From assembly GCA_947095585.1 (NCBI GenBank), contig OX352763.1:21935462-21999461 (forward strand): a stretch of DNA of 64,000 nucleotides, given 5' to 3'. A program made the position numbers and the translations under genes. The notes under the pieces are model-generated. The model searched no databases, had not been told where the DNA came from, and saw only the letters and a program-made list of their open reading frames with translations. The DNA comes from Nephrocerus scutellatus. Taxonomy: Eukaryota; Arthropoda; Insecta; Diptera; Pipunculidae. Positions 22,927 through 33,264 of the stretch are shown piece by piece. Numbering within the stretch: the first letter of the stretch is position 1; each line of letters starts with the position of its first letter.

Positions 22927-23204
22927 TAACAGTGTACTTTGTTTAATAAAAGGTTGGTTTTTACTAAAAAAAATCTCCAAACAGTGCCTTTTTAAGCAAA
23001 CTATGAATATTAAAACAGAAAAGGATTCAGGTCGTTATTTGTTTGAATTACCGTGTCAGTACTGTAATATAATTTTTGGTAGCTATGAAACATTGCGTAC
23101 GAGAAGACCTCTAGCTACGACACGGGTTTTAAGTGATTTAGTATTTAGCTAACCTACTATTTCTAACCATATTTGACATCAATCCCTTTGTCTATTTACA
23201 ATAG

Positions 23205-23293
23205 AAATTGATAGCCAACACCCAGCACTGACAAGCGCCATAAGCCTGTATACAGAGAGAGAGAGAGAGACATAAAAAAACGAACCGTGCAAA
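23205..23293 (+). other. ben: 5' UTR of bendless, with splice acceptor at 23204
   Basis: TTTGTCTATTTACAATAG| ends at 23204 and is a good pyrimidine-rich acceptor. The leader then runs to the start codon and holds an (AG)n tract at about 23254-23270 and an A-run. The bases before the ATG (CAAAATG) suit a fly translation start. The upstream exon is not certain; 13919 is one candidate. Confidence 0.55.
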
Positions 23294-23749
23294 ATGTCGT
23301 CCCTCCCACGTCGCATCATCAAAGAAACTCAGCGTTTGATGCAAGAGCCCGTACCGGGAATCAATGCCATTCCAGATGAGAACAATGCCCGATACTTTCA
23401 TGTGATTGTAACTGGGCCGAATGATTCGCCCTTCGAAGGTGGCATCTTCAAATTGGAACTATTTCTGCCTGAAGATTATCCAATGTCAGCGCCAAAGGTG
23501 CGTTTCATCACAAAAATCTACCATCCGAACATTGACCGTTTGGGGCGGATCTGTCTCGATGTCCTCAAGGACAAATGGAGTCCAGCTCTGCAAATCCGAA
23601 CCATACTGTTGTCGATTCAAGCACTCTTGAGTGCACCAAATCCCGACGATCCATTGGCCAATGATGTCGCCGAACTGTGGAAGGTCAACGAGGCGGAAGC
23701 AATCCGAAATGCTCGCGAATGGACCCAGAAATATGCCGTCGAAGACTGA
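23294..23749 (+). CDS. ben: Ubiquitin-conjugating enzyme E2 N (Ubc13/bendless), complete
   Basis: This encodes a 151-residue ubiquitin-conjugating enzyme in one exon. The enzyme takes ubiquitin from E1 as a thioester and, with a Uev1/Mms2-type partner, builds Lys63-linked chains used in DNA-damage tolerance and innate immune (IMD) signalling. In flies it also shapes giant-fibre synapses. The HPN motif lies at residues 77-79. The active cysteine is Cys87, in [12 protein letters not shown]. The N-terminus begins [15 protein letters not shown]. The C-terminus ends [11 protein letters not shown], as in fly Ubc13. Length equals the family norm, and no stops or frameshifts occur. The start is the first ATG, has a good context and is preceded by a 5' UTR with a splice acceptor. 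Neighbouring DNA is transposon debris, so nothing is inferred from context. I would expect broad expression. The assignment is from recognition of the protein and is strong. Confidence 0.98.
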   Translation: MSSLPRRIIKETQRLMQEPVPGINAIPDENNARYFHVIVTGPNDSPFEGGIFKLELFLPEDYPMSAPKVRFITKIYHPNIDRLGRICLDVLKDKWSPALQIRTILLSIQALLSAPNPDDPLANDVAELWKVNEAEAIRNAREWTQKYAVED

Positions 23750-24005
23750 GCTAATGAATCGTCACGACGATTTGATAAACTGATGCTGTTGAAAAAGTAG
23801 TTTAGTGGATGAGACAAGTGAAGTGAAGTGAAGGAGAAGAAATTGATTTTTAAGAAATTGCAAATATGATATGAATAATAACAATAATAATAATGATAAT
23901 AAAATAAAAAAAAAATTATTTCTCGAGTGTGTCTGTCTGTTGCATTAATTTATTTTGTTCCATTTGTTTTCTCTCTCTCTTGTTCGCAATAAATATATAT
24001 TTTTA
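23750..24005 (+). terminator. ben: bendless 3' UTR with two polyadenylation signals
   Basis: After the TGA, an AT-rich UTR contains AATAAA at 23898-23903 (in an A/T-repeat context) and AATAAA at 23988-23993, with T-rich sequence behind the second. Either could direct cleavage. The second is the cleaner signal. Confidence 0.5.
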
Positions 24006-24670
24006 AAAGGTTAGTTAGCATTGCGTTAAAATTTCTCACAGCGATTCCTTAATTTTCATTTTTTTATTTTAATTAAATCGTGTAATTTCCTTAGACCACT
24101 TGTTTATGTGTGTCCTTTATTTTGATGCACCAGGAGAGGGCAGATAACAACATTCGTTCAAACTTAAGAGAGAAAATGAAATGCCTTTTTTATTATTATT
24201 ATTATTCTTATTTTGAAATATTTAAATACATTTAACTGTAACTACTATTACGATTATTTTTATTATTATAATTACATTAAATATTAATGGATTATTAAAA
24301 TTATTATAATTATTCTTTATGCATTGAACCAAGTAGTTGATGATCAAACGGGTGAAATACGAAATAAACAAAATTTTCTTGAGTTTTCTTGGGAATTTAG
24401 ACAATGAAATTGGTGTTTTCTTTTTCTTCAATAAAACGAGGGGGAAACTTTATTTCATCGTGATTGCTGATAATGGCGTGTTCTACTTGTAGTTTCTTTT
24501 CTTGAAAAATTCCAACGCTTACCAGTTCACGGTTGACGGCTATTCCAGAAAAGTGAAAAGGTAAGTCATATTAGTTTTTTAAATTGTTTTTGAAAATTGT
24601 TTTAATATTGTTATTAAATTCTTTAAATTAACTTTTATAAAGTTTTACAATATTTATTTTGCTAATTTTT
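24006..24670. other. AT-rich stretch, no gene
   Basis: Simple ATT-rich repeats near 24190-24310. No frame or RNA recognised. Confidence 0.5.
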
Positions 24671-24671
24671 T

Positions 24672-24935
24672 CTCTAAATCTTAACCTAAATCTTTATATA
24701 AATCTAATTCTAAATCTAAATCTTTATCTTTATCTAATTCTAAATCTAAGTGTAAATCTAAATCTAAATGTAAATCTAAATCTAATTCTAATTCTAAATC
24801 TAAATTTAAATCTAAGTCTAAATCTAAGTCTAAATCTAAGTCTAAGTCTAAATCAAACTCTTAATCTAAGTCTAAATGTACAACTGAAATCTGAATCTTT
24901 ATCTGAGTCTGAATCTGAAATCTATCTATTTACTA
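24672..24935 (+). repeat. Degenerate CTAAAT hexamer array
   Basis: About 260 bp of (TCTAAA)-type hexamers, with variants (TCTTTA, TCTAAG, TCTAAT, TCTGAA). It forms an open frame of alternating Asn/Leu only because the period is 6. It lies about 700 bp downstream of bendless. Confidence 0.9.
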
Positions 24936-24989
24936 TGTAGTTCTCCTCCTACTTTTCACATATGCAACTCCTACTGCCACTCCCACCTA

Positions 24990-25440
24990 AAATAACTGCG
25001 GATAGGAATAACAAAGTTACCCTAATGTGGCCTCCTGGTAACTCAGGTATTTCAGGAAACAAGGCAACAGATCTCTGCGCAAGGTAAGGTGCAAATAGAA
25101 TTTACCGCAAGCTCAGCATTGCCAATTCCAAGAGCCGCATAAAAAGAAGAATCAGGGTGTGGGAAAACGATGCCATGAAAGCAGACTGGGAATTATCGCC
25201 CGGGATGAGACAAAACAAAAAGCTTCTCAAGTATAACATAAAGCATATAGACGGAGCACTCAAGTAGCACCGCCAAACATTGAGATCTTTAAATGACTAA
25301 AAATCCCTTACGGCCCACACAGCTCTCTAGCCGAATGCCAGGGGGGTTGATTTGCTTCATATAGTGGCATTCATTATGGAACTAAGTCATTACTTATGTG
25401 ATAAGACAACTGGAATGCACAATGGACCTTAAGGTGCAGA
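24990..25440 (+). mobile_element. Retrotransposon RNase H C-terminal fragment
   Basis: The plus strand reads KVTLMWPPGNSGISGNKATD, the conserved end of an RNase H domain (usually W.PGH.GI.GNE.AD), here with His to Asn. Downstream sequence, including TTGCCAATTCCAAGAGCCG and CATATAGACGGAGCACT, aligns with the minus-strand copy at 42770-43070. Stops and frame changes follow. An R1/Loa/Jockey-type source is likely. Confidence 0.75.
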
Positions 25441-25537
25441 AGGCTCTTCCACCCGACCACCAATAGTAATCTATAAAAATTACAAGTAAAAAACCTAATT
25501 TTTCGGGTACAGACTTTTATGTAAACATCGACACACG

Positions 25538-25566
25538 CCACACAGTCCTTTATTATTTGGTAATAA
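25538..25566. repeat. 29-bp word repeated exactly at 56539-56567
   Basis: CCACACAGTCCTTTATTATT followed by TGGTAATAA is identical at the two places, 31 kb apart. It is too long for chance in a 64-kb window. Flanking bases do not align, so it may be the end of a mobile element or a preserved motif. Confidence 0.7.
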
Positions 25567-25629
25567 TCGCTCAAAAAATCTGTTTTACAGGTCGGGCCTA
25601 TTTGAAAGTATTTTCTATTTTCCACGCTT

Positions 25630-25810
25630 CACACGCGCCACTCGCGACTTGCGACACGCGTCACACGTGGGATATCAAAGTTGGATCCCGATATTGAGCA
25701 GCCTTCTATGTCGTAGGGAAGGTGATCAAAAAGGACCTAAAAAAACGATAAAAGGGCAGCATTTCCAACCATCGCACGCGCCACATGCGTCACACGCGGA
25801 ATATAAAAAA
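25630..25810. repeat. GC-rich imperfect duplication within a repeat region
   Basis: The strings CACGCGCCACTCGCG..GCGTCACACG at about 25632 and CACGCGCCACATGCGTCACACG at about 25777 are imperfect direct copies, about 145 bp apart. CG-rich composition is unlike the surroundings. No coding frame. Confidence 0.55.
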
Positions 25811-25828
25811 TGCTATTTGGGACATCAT

Positions 25829-25903
25829 AATAATAGACAGATCGTTGCGGTCCAAGGCCTAGCTTCTCGCTAACCATTTGTGTTATGCATGTATATTTTT
25901 GGA
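25829..25903. mobile_element. Internally deleted relative of the 5.6-kb hairpin element
   Basis: ATCGTTGCGGTCCAAGGCCT is the left-arm sequence of the element at 5573-5726. A direct match follows to the right-hand loop (TTCTCGC.ACCATT(C/T)GTGTT) and TTGGACA. It has lost the perfect right arm. The second copy supports a dispersed element. Confidence 0.65.
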
Positions 25904-25959
25904 CACAAATGGAAGACATCTACAATTTAAGGCCGGATCCAAAAGGCGAATTGAGAAAG

Positions 25960-26015
25960 TTTCCGTGACAAGGTATTACTCTCGGAATGTTTGTCACTTG
26001 CGAGAGGTGGGACAC
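25960..26015 (-). repeat. SINE body fragment without tRNA head
   Basis: TTTCCGTGACAAGGTATTAC, CTCGGAATGTTTGTCA and GCGAGAGGTGGGACA align with 2141-2200 in the same orientation. The tRNA-like part does not follow, so this is a 3' fragment of the element or a shared tail. Confidence 0.65.
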
Positions 26016-26105
26016 CGGTTGTAAAATTTTGTTATAGAATCTACACTAATATCAGTCATCCGCAGTCACAAAAGATGTCACCATCAACCACTTATGTTTG
26101 ATTCC

Positions 26106-26176
26106 AAATTGTAAGTAATATGTATACCAAGTTTCGTTGAAACTGGTTAAGGCGTTCTAGAGTTAGGAAGGCACAA
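26106..26176 (+). repeat. Short dispersed repeat, inverse of 3925-3992
   Basis: TTTCGTTGAAACTGGTTAAG, GCGTTCTAGAGTTAGG and CACAAACATA align with the reverse complement of 3925-3992. See that entry. Confidence 0.6.
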
Positions 26177-26248
26177 ACATAGAATTCGAGAAAGATCACA
26201 TCACCTGTAATGTACCGCAAGGAGCAAGTGCAAATAACTGGAATTAGT

Positions 26249-26420
26249 CTTTACTGATGAAAAACCGTCTAATTTAGATGGACCGGATAGCTAAACCTTT
26301 TACTTCCACGATCTAAGAAAAGAGGAGCACTTTTAAAGCAGACAATAAGGTGGCGTTATTCCAGTTATTCTGTTCTGGAATTAAAATAAACTCCCACTGT
26401 CCAAGAATCCCTGTTTAAGA
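26249..26420 (+). mobile_element. Tc1-like transposase remnant
   Basis: The plus strand reads VFTDEKPSNLDGPDS, a stop, then FYFHDLRKEEHF, matching the Tc1 catalytic block FSDEKKFNLDGPDG followed by YWHDLRK. Then comes RRQ.GGVIPV, matching the GGGS.MVW segment. The first catalytic Asp is retained. Later blocks are not readable. Stops and small indels show it is dead. Confidence 0.7.
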
Positions 26421-27639
26421 CAACCGTGGCCCAGTAAGATTGATGTCTTCTTGGAAGGCAGCACTGATCAATCAAGCAAAGAGGAAAGTTCATTAGGCGG
26501 CTATAATTGTTATTCCTCTACAGCTGATGATTACAAATACATTCCGTTTAAGAAAGAAAGCTTCAGATAAAAGTAAACCTGGGCGGTTCAAATAATTAAC
26601 AGATTTTGATTTATTAGAGTGAGTCTGGCGCAAAACTTATTAGGTTTAATGTGTATAGAAAAACGTTTTAAGTTAGGTTTTAAGTTAAGAAACTAATTAT
26701 CTCTATGGGGGCGCATTTTGGCAAAAAAAAAAACTGCGTATACGGTCTACCATTAGTATGTCAGGTTGGCTCTTCAGTGAACACAAATTTGCAGCGTCGC
26801 AATGAACTTTTAAGTTTCGACTTTCTGCAAAGAACTGAAAATAACTGTAATTTAGAGGAGGAGAAAATTTCAACTTGTAATGATAATCAACTAATTATTG
26901 GAGTAACAAAAAATCATTCGTCTAACTTACTACAAAAAAAAACAGGGAAAAAGAAAATAAAAAAGCAGAAGTATGGCAAAAGTTAAAACGCTAAATTAAA
27001 GACCACAAAAAAAATTGCTTTATCATCTATTATCGAAATCGTTAAGCAAGCATATAACCCTCTAACCTACCTATACAAATGACCCAAGTAGATATAACCA
27101 ATTAATATTAAATGTAACTTGTAGTTACCTTTTACTATATAATAATTTAATAATTTCCAAATATTTCTTGGCTATTAACAAATCAGCTGATGGTCTACCT
27201 GGTAATTTTACAATTGTTCCAAAGTGGTGTTCTTAAACGCCGCCAAAAACATTTCATTAATTTCTCCTTCTCTTCCCGAGCCTTTGACTATTCCTGTATC
27301 GACCCAAAAAAAGGCGAACCTACATCTATTTTTTCGTAGGGACTCCCATATAGGTAAGATCCCTTCTTTTCAAGGTGATGGCATCATCGAATAATCGTTA
27401 GCCTAGTCGTCGTTAGTATCTTCATTCCACAAAATTCTTTAATGACAGTCAGGTAGGATATTTGGACCCCTCTGGACATAAAAGACTAGACTGCTGGTAC
27501 TTAGAGTGACTAGATGGCAACTGTCTTCATATTTAGTAGTCCAGTCACACAATTACTTGGTTGATTGTTAGAAAGCCTAGGATAGCTTGCTATTCTAGTG
27601 GAAAGTGATTTAGTTCTAGGTTTCGGATAGATGTGATGC
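26421..27639. other. Gene-free stretch
   Basis: No recognised gene. An open frame of 93 codons at 26705-26986 is lysine-rich at its end and has no family likeness. Confidence 0.45.
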
Positions 27640-27775
27640 TAGGATCTGCTTTATCAACCGCCCAGGCAAACATACATAACGAAGTGAGACCATGAATGCA
27701 GGATCTCACCAAAGTCGCATTGGTACTACGGGAGCTAGTTCCGCCCACGGTGCGAGGTTGACCTCACTTGGAGGC
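27640..27775. repeat. Dispersed repeat, partner of 52556-52690
   Basis: About 130 bp align in the same orientation with 52556-52690. Shared words are AACCGCCCAGGCAA/AATCGCCCAGGCAA, GATCTCACCAA(A/G)GTCGC and TTGGTACTACGGG, then ACTTGGAGG. No coding assignment. Confidence 0.75.
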
Positions 27776-27879
27776 TACCGAAATGAAGGTATGGTGTTAG
27801 CGTTGGTGCACAAGTATATATTACATATATATAGTGTTGTAACCGAAGCAAGTGCTCGGCGTGCAGTTGCGCATTATAC

Positions 27880-28350
27880 AACCAGTTGCCGTGATCCCAT
27901 AAATCGGCAAAGGTGTAAGGTCCTGCTCCTATCAGTGATTAAAACTGTCACGTCTGTCTTGCAGGTGGATAGTGAATGTCTTTTAACTACTCCGATTCCG
28001 AAGAAGACCGTGGGTTTCTGTTTCTGTCCAGTCCATGATACTACTCCGTATATGTGACCCTTGGTATAACTTTCATGGTGTACGTCCAGTGCATCATATT
28101 GGGTTTTACTCGCCGAGATTTGCCTGCAATTCTTCTGCACACCATGAACGTTCTTTTAGTAGTAACGCTTGCTGGTGTTTGTTCCATAGACAGTCTACTC
28201 TAAAATACTAGTCCAAGATTTTTGACATCTTTGCTTTGATACCAATCGCTTTCCATTGAAAGTAATTGGATGCATGTGCCCAAGCTTGCTATTGTTGGTG
28301 AAGGGAACCACAGCGTTCTCACTCGTTGATTTACCTTGAGTCCCATCTCT
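27880..28350 (-). mobile_element. Loa/R1-type RT C-terminal fragment
   Basis: The minus strand reads DVKNLGLVF, a stop, RLSMEQTPASVTTKRTF, CRRIAGKSRRVKPNMM, then HWTYTMKVIPRVTYTE. This is the conserved C-terminal part of the polymerase (K.LGL..D..L, CR...GK.WG.KP...HW.Y...V.P..TYG). Stops interrupt it. It faces away from the plus-strand element that starts at 28475, so two elements are back to back. Confidence 0.75.
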
Positions 28351-28474
28351 TGGCACCAACATCCTTAGACTTCCCTATTGTCACGATGGCTTTCTTTATT
28401 GACTGCATAGACGTAGTTCCCGACTTCAGCTAGTCACCAAGGATGCCTCACAAAAGGCGAGATAATACCCCTCT

Positions 28475-29690
28475 TTGCCGGCATCCTTTTGCCTTACTGA
28501 CTATAATGTTTTCCCAATTATGGACGGCATAATTCCAGCCAAACTGCCAGCGACTTCGGATATTATCCTTCCTTTGCTAGATACAATTCTAAAAAGCTGT
28601 CCTGATCTGGTCCACATTGCAGTTGTATGGAGAGAAGTGAAAGTGGTTTTTATACCCGAAGCCGGCAAATGTTCCCACGTTAGTCCGAAGGATCTCAGAC
28701 GCATCAGTCTTTCATTGTTCCACCTAAAGACACTAGAAATACTGATTGATATCCACGTACGCAATATCATTGACAAGAGACATCTGTCTACTGATCCACA
28801 TGCGCGTGTAAGGGTAAATCAAAACTTTAGAAATTCGATAAAGGCCCCCATACTTCGGCTCAAGTTTTCGTGAATCCGCGGTAGATAATGGTTCGTTTGA
28901 TATTACCACTAAGTCACCCTCAGAATATAAATCTGTAGAAACTGCTCTGCAGTACGTACTATCGAATTTCCCCTACTATTGGGTGACGTGTGCTAGAAAA
29001 TCTGTCTGCAGAGGAATCCCGCAAATTGGAGTCCTGCCCCCCCCCCCATCTTTCTATGGAACTTAGTGGTAAATGAGCTGTTGATGTGCCTGAGAAGGGA
29101 GGGCTGCAGAGTGATCGCTTATGCGGATGAATAATACCTACTACCTTAAAGGCACTCCTACAAAATGGTCTTAACAAGCTAACGAGATGGGCAGATCGTT
29201 GTGGTTTAGGGGTAAACTCCCACAAAACTGAACTTGTCTTCTTCACAACGAAATACAAAATCCCACATTTAGACCCTCCCTCTATTAAGGGCATTAGCTT
29301 AACTTTATATGAAGAAGCTAAATATCTGGTCTTATTCTGGATAGAAAACTAAGCTGGAGGTCAAACAAACAAGAAAGAGTTCGTAAAGCCACAGTGGCCA
29401 TTACAAACAAATGGGGTCTTCTCATTGGCTATATGCAGCGGTAGTAAGACCTACACTTCTATACGGTCTGGCTGTATGGTGGACTGCCTTACATAAAGCA
29501 GTAAATCGTGACAAGCTAAGGAAAGTTCAAAGATCATCTTGTTTATGTTTGAGCGGACCACTTCACACACAACTCTCTCCGCCACACTGGACATTCTGTT
29601 CAACATTACACCACTCAGTAGGCAAATCGCTACTAGCGCAGCTATTCGCCTCAGTGCAATATCCTAGTGGGCCAGTATACTGAAATCGAA
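28475..29690 (+). mobile_element. Loa-like non-LTR element: reverse transcriptase part
   Basis: A 132-codon frame from 28475 holds the RT fingers: WREVKVVFIPEAGKCSHVSP and LRRISLSLFHLKTLE, normally FRPISL..F.LKTLE. The palm block GIPQIGVLPPPP is expanded by an 11-base C run at 29037-29047 where SPLLW should stand. It is followed in frame by NLVVNELLMCLR and then YADE and a stop, instead of YADD. Further on are RWADRCGLGVNSHKTELVFF (about 29180-29240) and LLYGLAVWWTALHKAVNRDK (about 29455-29515). The same lineage is seen at 16763-17112 and, by another 5' region, at 58683-59690. It is dead by frameshifts and loss of the catalytic Asp. Confidence 0.85.
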
Positions 29691-29699
29691 CATTCCTCT

Positions 29700-30700
29700 A
29701 TTCTGAGTTTATTCAGGGCTCCATCAGGAAACATAGACTACACCAAGGCGCAACTGCAGTTAGGTAATGACTTCAAAGTCACTATCACCTCCAGATAGTT
29801 CTAGAAGGAAGTTGCTTCCCACCATATAGTTCTGGAAGGAAGGTTCTCCCTTAGTTGTTATACTGACGGTTTAAAAAATGATGCAGGGTGGGGTAGGCGG
29901 AGGTGTTTTCTCAAAAATAATAAATATAGAGACATCTCTTTCCGTCTCCACAATCACTGCAGTGTCTTTTAAGCTGAAATCATGGCGATAAAACAAGTCC
30001 TGTCTGGGCTGAAGAGAAACGTTATATCCACTAAGGATATCCGCATCTTTTCGGATATTCAAGCTGCTATGAGAACCCTAGAATCAGTCTCTACGAACTC
30101 TATTGTAGCTATAGACTATCGATCATCTTTCGGGGAGATGGCGGAGCTGTTCAACCTTCACCCGTACTGGGTGACCTTCTGGGGCAGGGCTGATGAACTC
30201 TTCAAACATGGAACTACGCTGCCCTTAGGCATACCTATCGATACATAAAACTCATGTTAAAGTAGGATGCTACCGAGAAAACTAACCGCAGGTGGTGAAA
30301 TGGAACAACTCGTCTAGTGACTAAGCAGATCTGGTCCAAGCTGGATCCAAAACGCAGCAAGTGTTTAATCTTAAACAACATGCTATAATAAGTGTCATCA
30401 CTGGGCACTACTCTCTCATAAGCAAGCATGCAGCATGGCTTATCGTTTTCTCGAATGACTTCTATAGAAGGTACATAGACGAAGAGGAGGAAGGAGACCA
30501 TACCACCTTCTCTGTGCGTGCGCAGTCTTCTCCCAACAACGTAAGCTCCATCTGGGAGCTTTCTTTTATAATGACCTTAACGATTTAACTATAGCACTGA
30601 CATTAGTCTTTTGCGCTTCATACGAAGATCGAAATGGTTTAGCGAGTAGGCGAGAAAAATTCTCTCAATCCATGTGGTATCAGAATGGACCAGTACTAGT
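29700..30700 (+). mobile_element. Loa-like element: RNase H and C-terminal part
   Basis: This continues the element above. CYTDGLKNDAGWG is the RNase H catalytic entrance (normally YTDGSK). After a frameshift comes EIMAIKQVLSGLKRNVIS, then DIRIFSDIQAAMRTLESVS (the second acidic block, F.DSQAA normally), then WGRADELFKHGTTLPL, normally N..ADELAR.G. The C-terminus reads LISKHAAWLIVFSNDFYRR and DEEEEGDHT, with one more frame change. A short tandem duplication (CCA.ATAGTTCT.GAAGGAAG) lies at 29792-29843. The 3' end is not exactly defined. Confidence 0.8.
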
Positions 30701-32652
30701 CTAAGTAGGTCGGTTTTACCAACGACAGCCACCTTAACCTAACTTAAGCATGCTCTCCGCTATTTTTGATCGCAGCCTCCATTACCCATATAATTGTTGT
30801 GCCATATACCGCTCACTTCTCTAGAGCGCTTCTTATCGCATCAAGAGATGCATTGTCGAAGTCTCCCTGATTTTGTACGCCGCGTTCGTTTGATTAGAAA
30901 TTGCCTTCTCACGGTTAGTAGCTAAAGCCGTCTCCTAATACACCACAATTAACTCAGATCGAAGTTTATAACTTAATTAACTGTTTTTGGCAAACAAAAT
31001 GCCTTTTTGAATTGCATTGCTAATAAGCTTGGTCATTACTCATTTACTGTCTCACCCAAACCTGGCTGCATTGGCTACATGTCAGGTATATATGTAGTAT
31101 GTTTCCCTTAAAAACTGGCAATGAAATACAAATAACAACTTTATCAGTTTTATGTTATACACAATATATATGTTTTTGCTTTGTTTCGTTCGCATTTATT
31201 ATTTATTTCTATTTGTTTTTTTTTTTTTTAATTTTCATTGCGCTCGTATCTTACGTTGTTACATATCATGCGATTTTCTTTATCCTTGAACGGATTTCTA
31301 TTTCACTGCAGTGCGCCATTGCATTACACCGTACACACATATCCAGCGCACATTGTCGAGCGTTCCAAGGACTCACTATCATCAACTCCATTACGATTAT
31401 CGCAATGTGTTTGGCGTCGTTCTCGTCGCATTACCTCTATACGTTGGTGGGTGGCTCACATTGCAGTCAGTGCCACATCCAACAGAAAACCTTTGAAAAA
31501 TTAGTTATTGGCAATGCACAATGCAGTTATAGCAGCAGACATTTTACTCCTTCGAGACTACTCATCATGGAACGAACGAATGAACGAAAAATAGTCATCG
31601 TCGTTGGCCGCGTCACGTAACTTTTACAAAATATTTTGGCAAAATATAGCATTAGCCGCTGACACACACACACACTCTGATATAAACATAAACATAAATA
31701 AAAAGACATAAACGTAAAATTGCAGTTGAGTTGAAAATTTAGTGGGCAGAGCGACCAAGTCTTGTCATGCCACCCTAAACAAGAATTCTCAAAAACTCTT
31801 GACTGTAGAATTGTTCAACATTCTGGGTGAATTTCTAAACTGAGACCGACAGCTAGACGTCAACGTCATCCACCCATCAGCCGTTTTTCTTTTGAAGGAC
31901 ACCTTAAAAATATTTCAATTGTATCTTGTAGTGGGATAAGAAGTGTTGAGGATAAGAACGCTCATTTCTGATATCCTCGATCATTGAGTGTATCGGAAAA
32001 TTTAATTTTTTTTATAAAAATCGTTTATAGCTTGACGAGCAATTTTTTTGGGTTTTTTCTAATTTTTTTTATTACTCACCGGGTGGCCTATAGCTCTGTT
32101 AACCGACACTGAATTCCGCTCGGAATTTTCTGTTCGCGTGTCAACTTTTGTTGTACACGTAAGCGAAAACTTTTGTATGTGGGCAGCACAGAACAATTTT
32201 TTTATTTTTAAATTTTTGAAAAGTTTTCACTTTTATTTTTTCGGAATGTTGGTATTTTTTGTATTTGTTTTTTGGCTAAATTCCAGCGCGGCAGTGGAAT
32301 AAAAAGTTGGTGGGTGGTCATATCGGACTGGGGTAATCTGAACGGGATTAAAAAATTAAACTAAAACAGTTCTTGTGCTCAGCCAACAGACGAGGGCAGT
32401 TTGGTAAGTCAGTGACTTTTTGAATTTCCCGCACAGTAGCTTTAAATGCAGCAATGATCCCGTCATTTGCCATCTATTAATAGACTACTTTCTTATTGAG
32501 GTTTTTTTTGTCAAATTATATACATTTAGTTTAACGTTATACAGTAGCCGACTAGTAAGTATGTCAGGCTATTACAAATGTTTCTTAAATGTTGATGCTG
32601 CTGATGGGTTCAGCTACAAATAGTGTTTGTACTTTTAATTATATGTATAGTG
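30701..32652. other. About 2 kb without recognisable genes
   Basis: No gene recognised. A 173-codon frame at 31099-31620 overlaps two other frames on the same strand. Its hydrophobic start comes from a T-run, so I regard it as chance. A donor-like GTAAGTCAGT occurs at about 32404. Confidence 0.45.
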
Positions 32653-32902
32653 TATTTTCACACGCACATAGACGAAAATGATTGCATCATCCACTATAAA
32701 CTAGCTTTGAAAGTAGTGCACTGTAGTGAATTAACATACAAAAATACAGAGTAACTTTGCATTGCGCATAACCGGTTTAGCAGAAAAACCGGTTTGGTCG
32801 TGTGAAAAATAGCGTACATTACTCGCAGAAAAGCGCTCATCGTGCTCGTTAAATTGCAAGCTTTTAACTCGCGCGATAAACTCCACTTTCCTCGCTCGTT
32901 AT
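32653..32902 (+). repeat. Dispersed repeat family C, plus copy
   Basis: Aligns with the reverse complement of 17574-17859 over its whole length. It contains TTGCATTGCGCATAACCGGT followed by TTAGCAG and AAACCGGTTT. A gap of about 35 bp against the other copy lies near its middle. Confidence 0.8.
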
Positions 32903-33056
32903 GTAAAATACTATTGCTTTCTCATAGCTTACATCTTTTTCTACCTACGAGGGACTTACATATAACTAGTCAACATAACAGAAGAAGAAATAAATTTAAA
33001 TATGTTAAGGTAGGCAGGTAGACTGGTTCTGTGCGCCACAAATCTCGAGGGACCTA

Positions 33057-33151
33057 GCAGGGATATTTCATCATCATCATATTTGGCTCTACAACCGGTG
33101 TCCGGTCCTGGCCTCCCGCAAATATCATCCAGTTTGGCAGCATGGATATTT
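33057..33151 (-). mobile_element. RTE-like micro-insertion with 12-bp near-perfect target duplication
   Basis: GCAGGGATATTT (33057-33068) and GCATGGATATTT (33140-33151) flank 71 bp of the RTE-like 3' end. The insert lacks the AAGTC..GAGCCGATG interior present in longer copies, so it is truncated at the 5' end and internally deleted. One mismatch in the duplication suggests modest age. Confidence 0.75.
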
Positions 33152-33264
33152 AAGTGGTTTTAATCCAGACTGTAGCGTTCAGATACGAGATCAGCTCGAT
33201 CAGCCTTTGGGTTTTAAGATCTTCTTCGGTCTTGGCAATACATTCAAATGTAGTATGTAATTGG

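Noticed and set aside
24659..24940. 93-codon Asn/Leu protein
   Set aside because: It is produced only by the CTAAAT hexamer period.
26705..26986. 93-codon frame with Lys-rich end
   Set aside because: No homologue recognised, weak start context, ends in A-rich sequence; probably chance.
31099..31620. 173-codon frame with hydrophobic N-terminus
   Set aside because: The hydrophobic start comes from a T-run; two other frames are open over the same bases and no motif is present.
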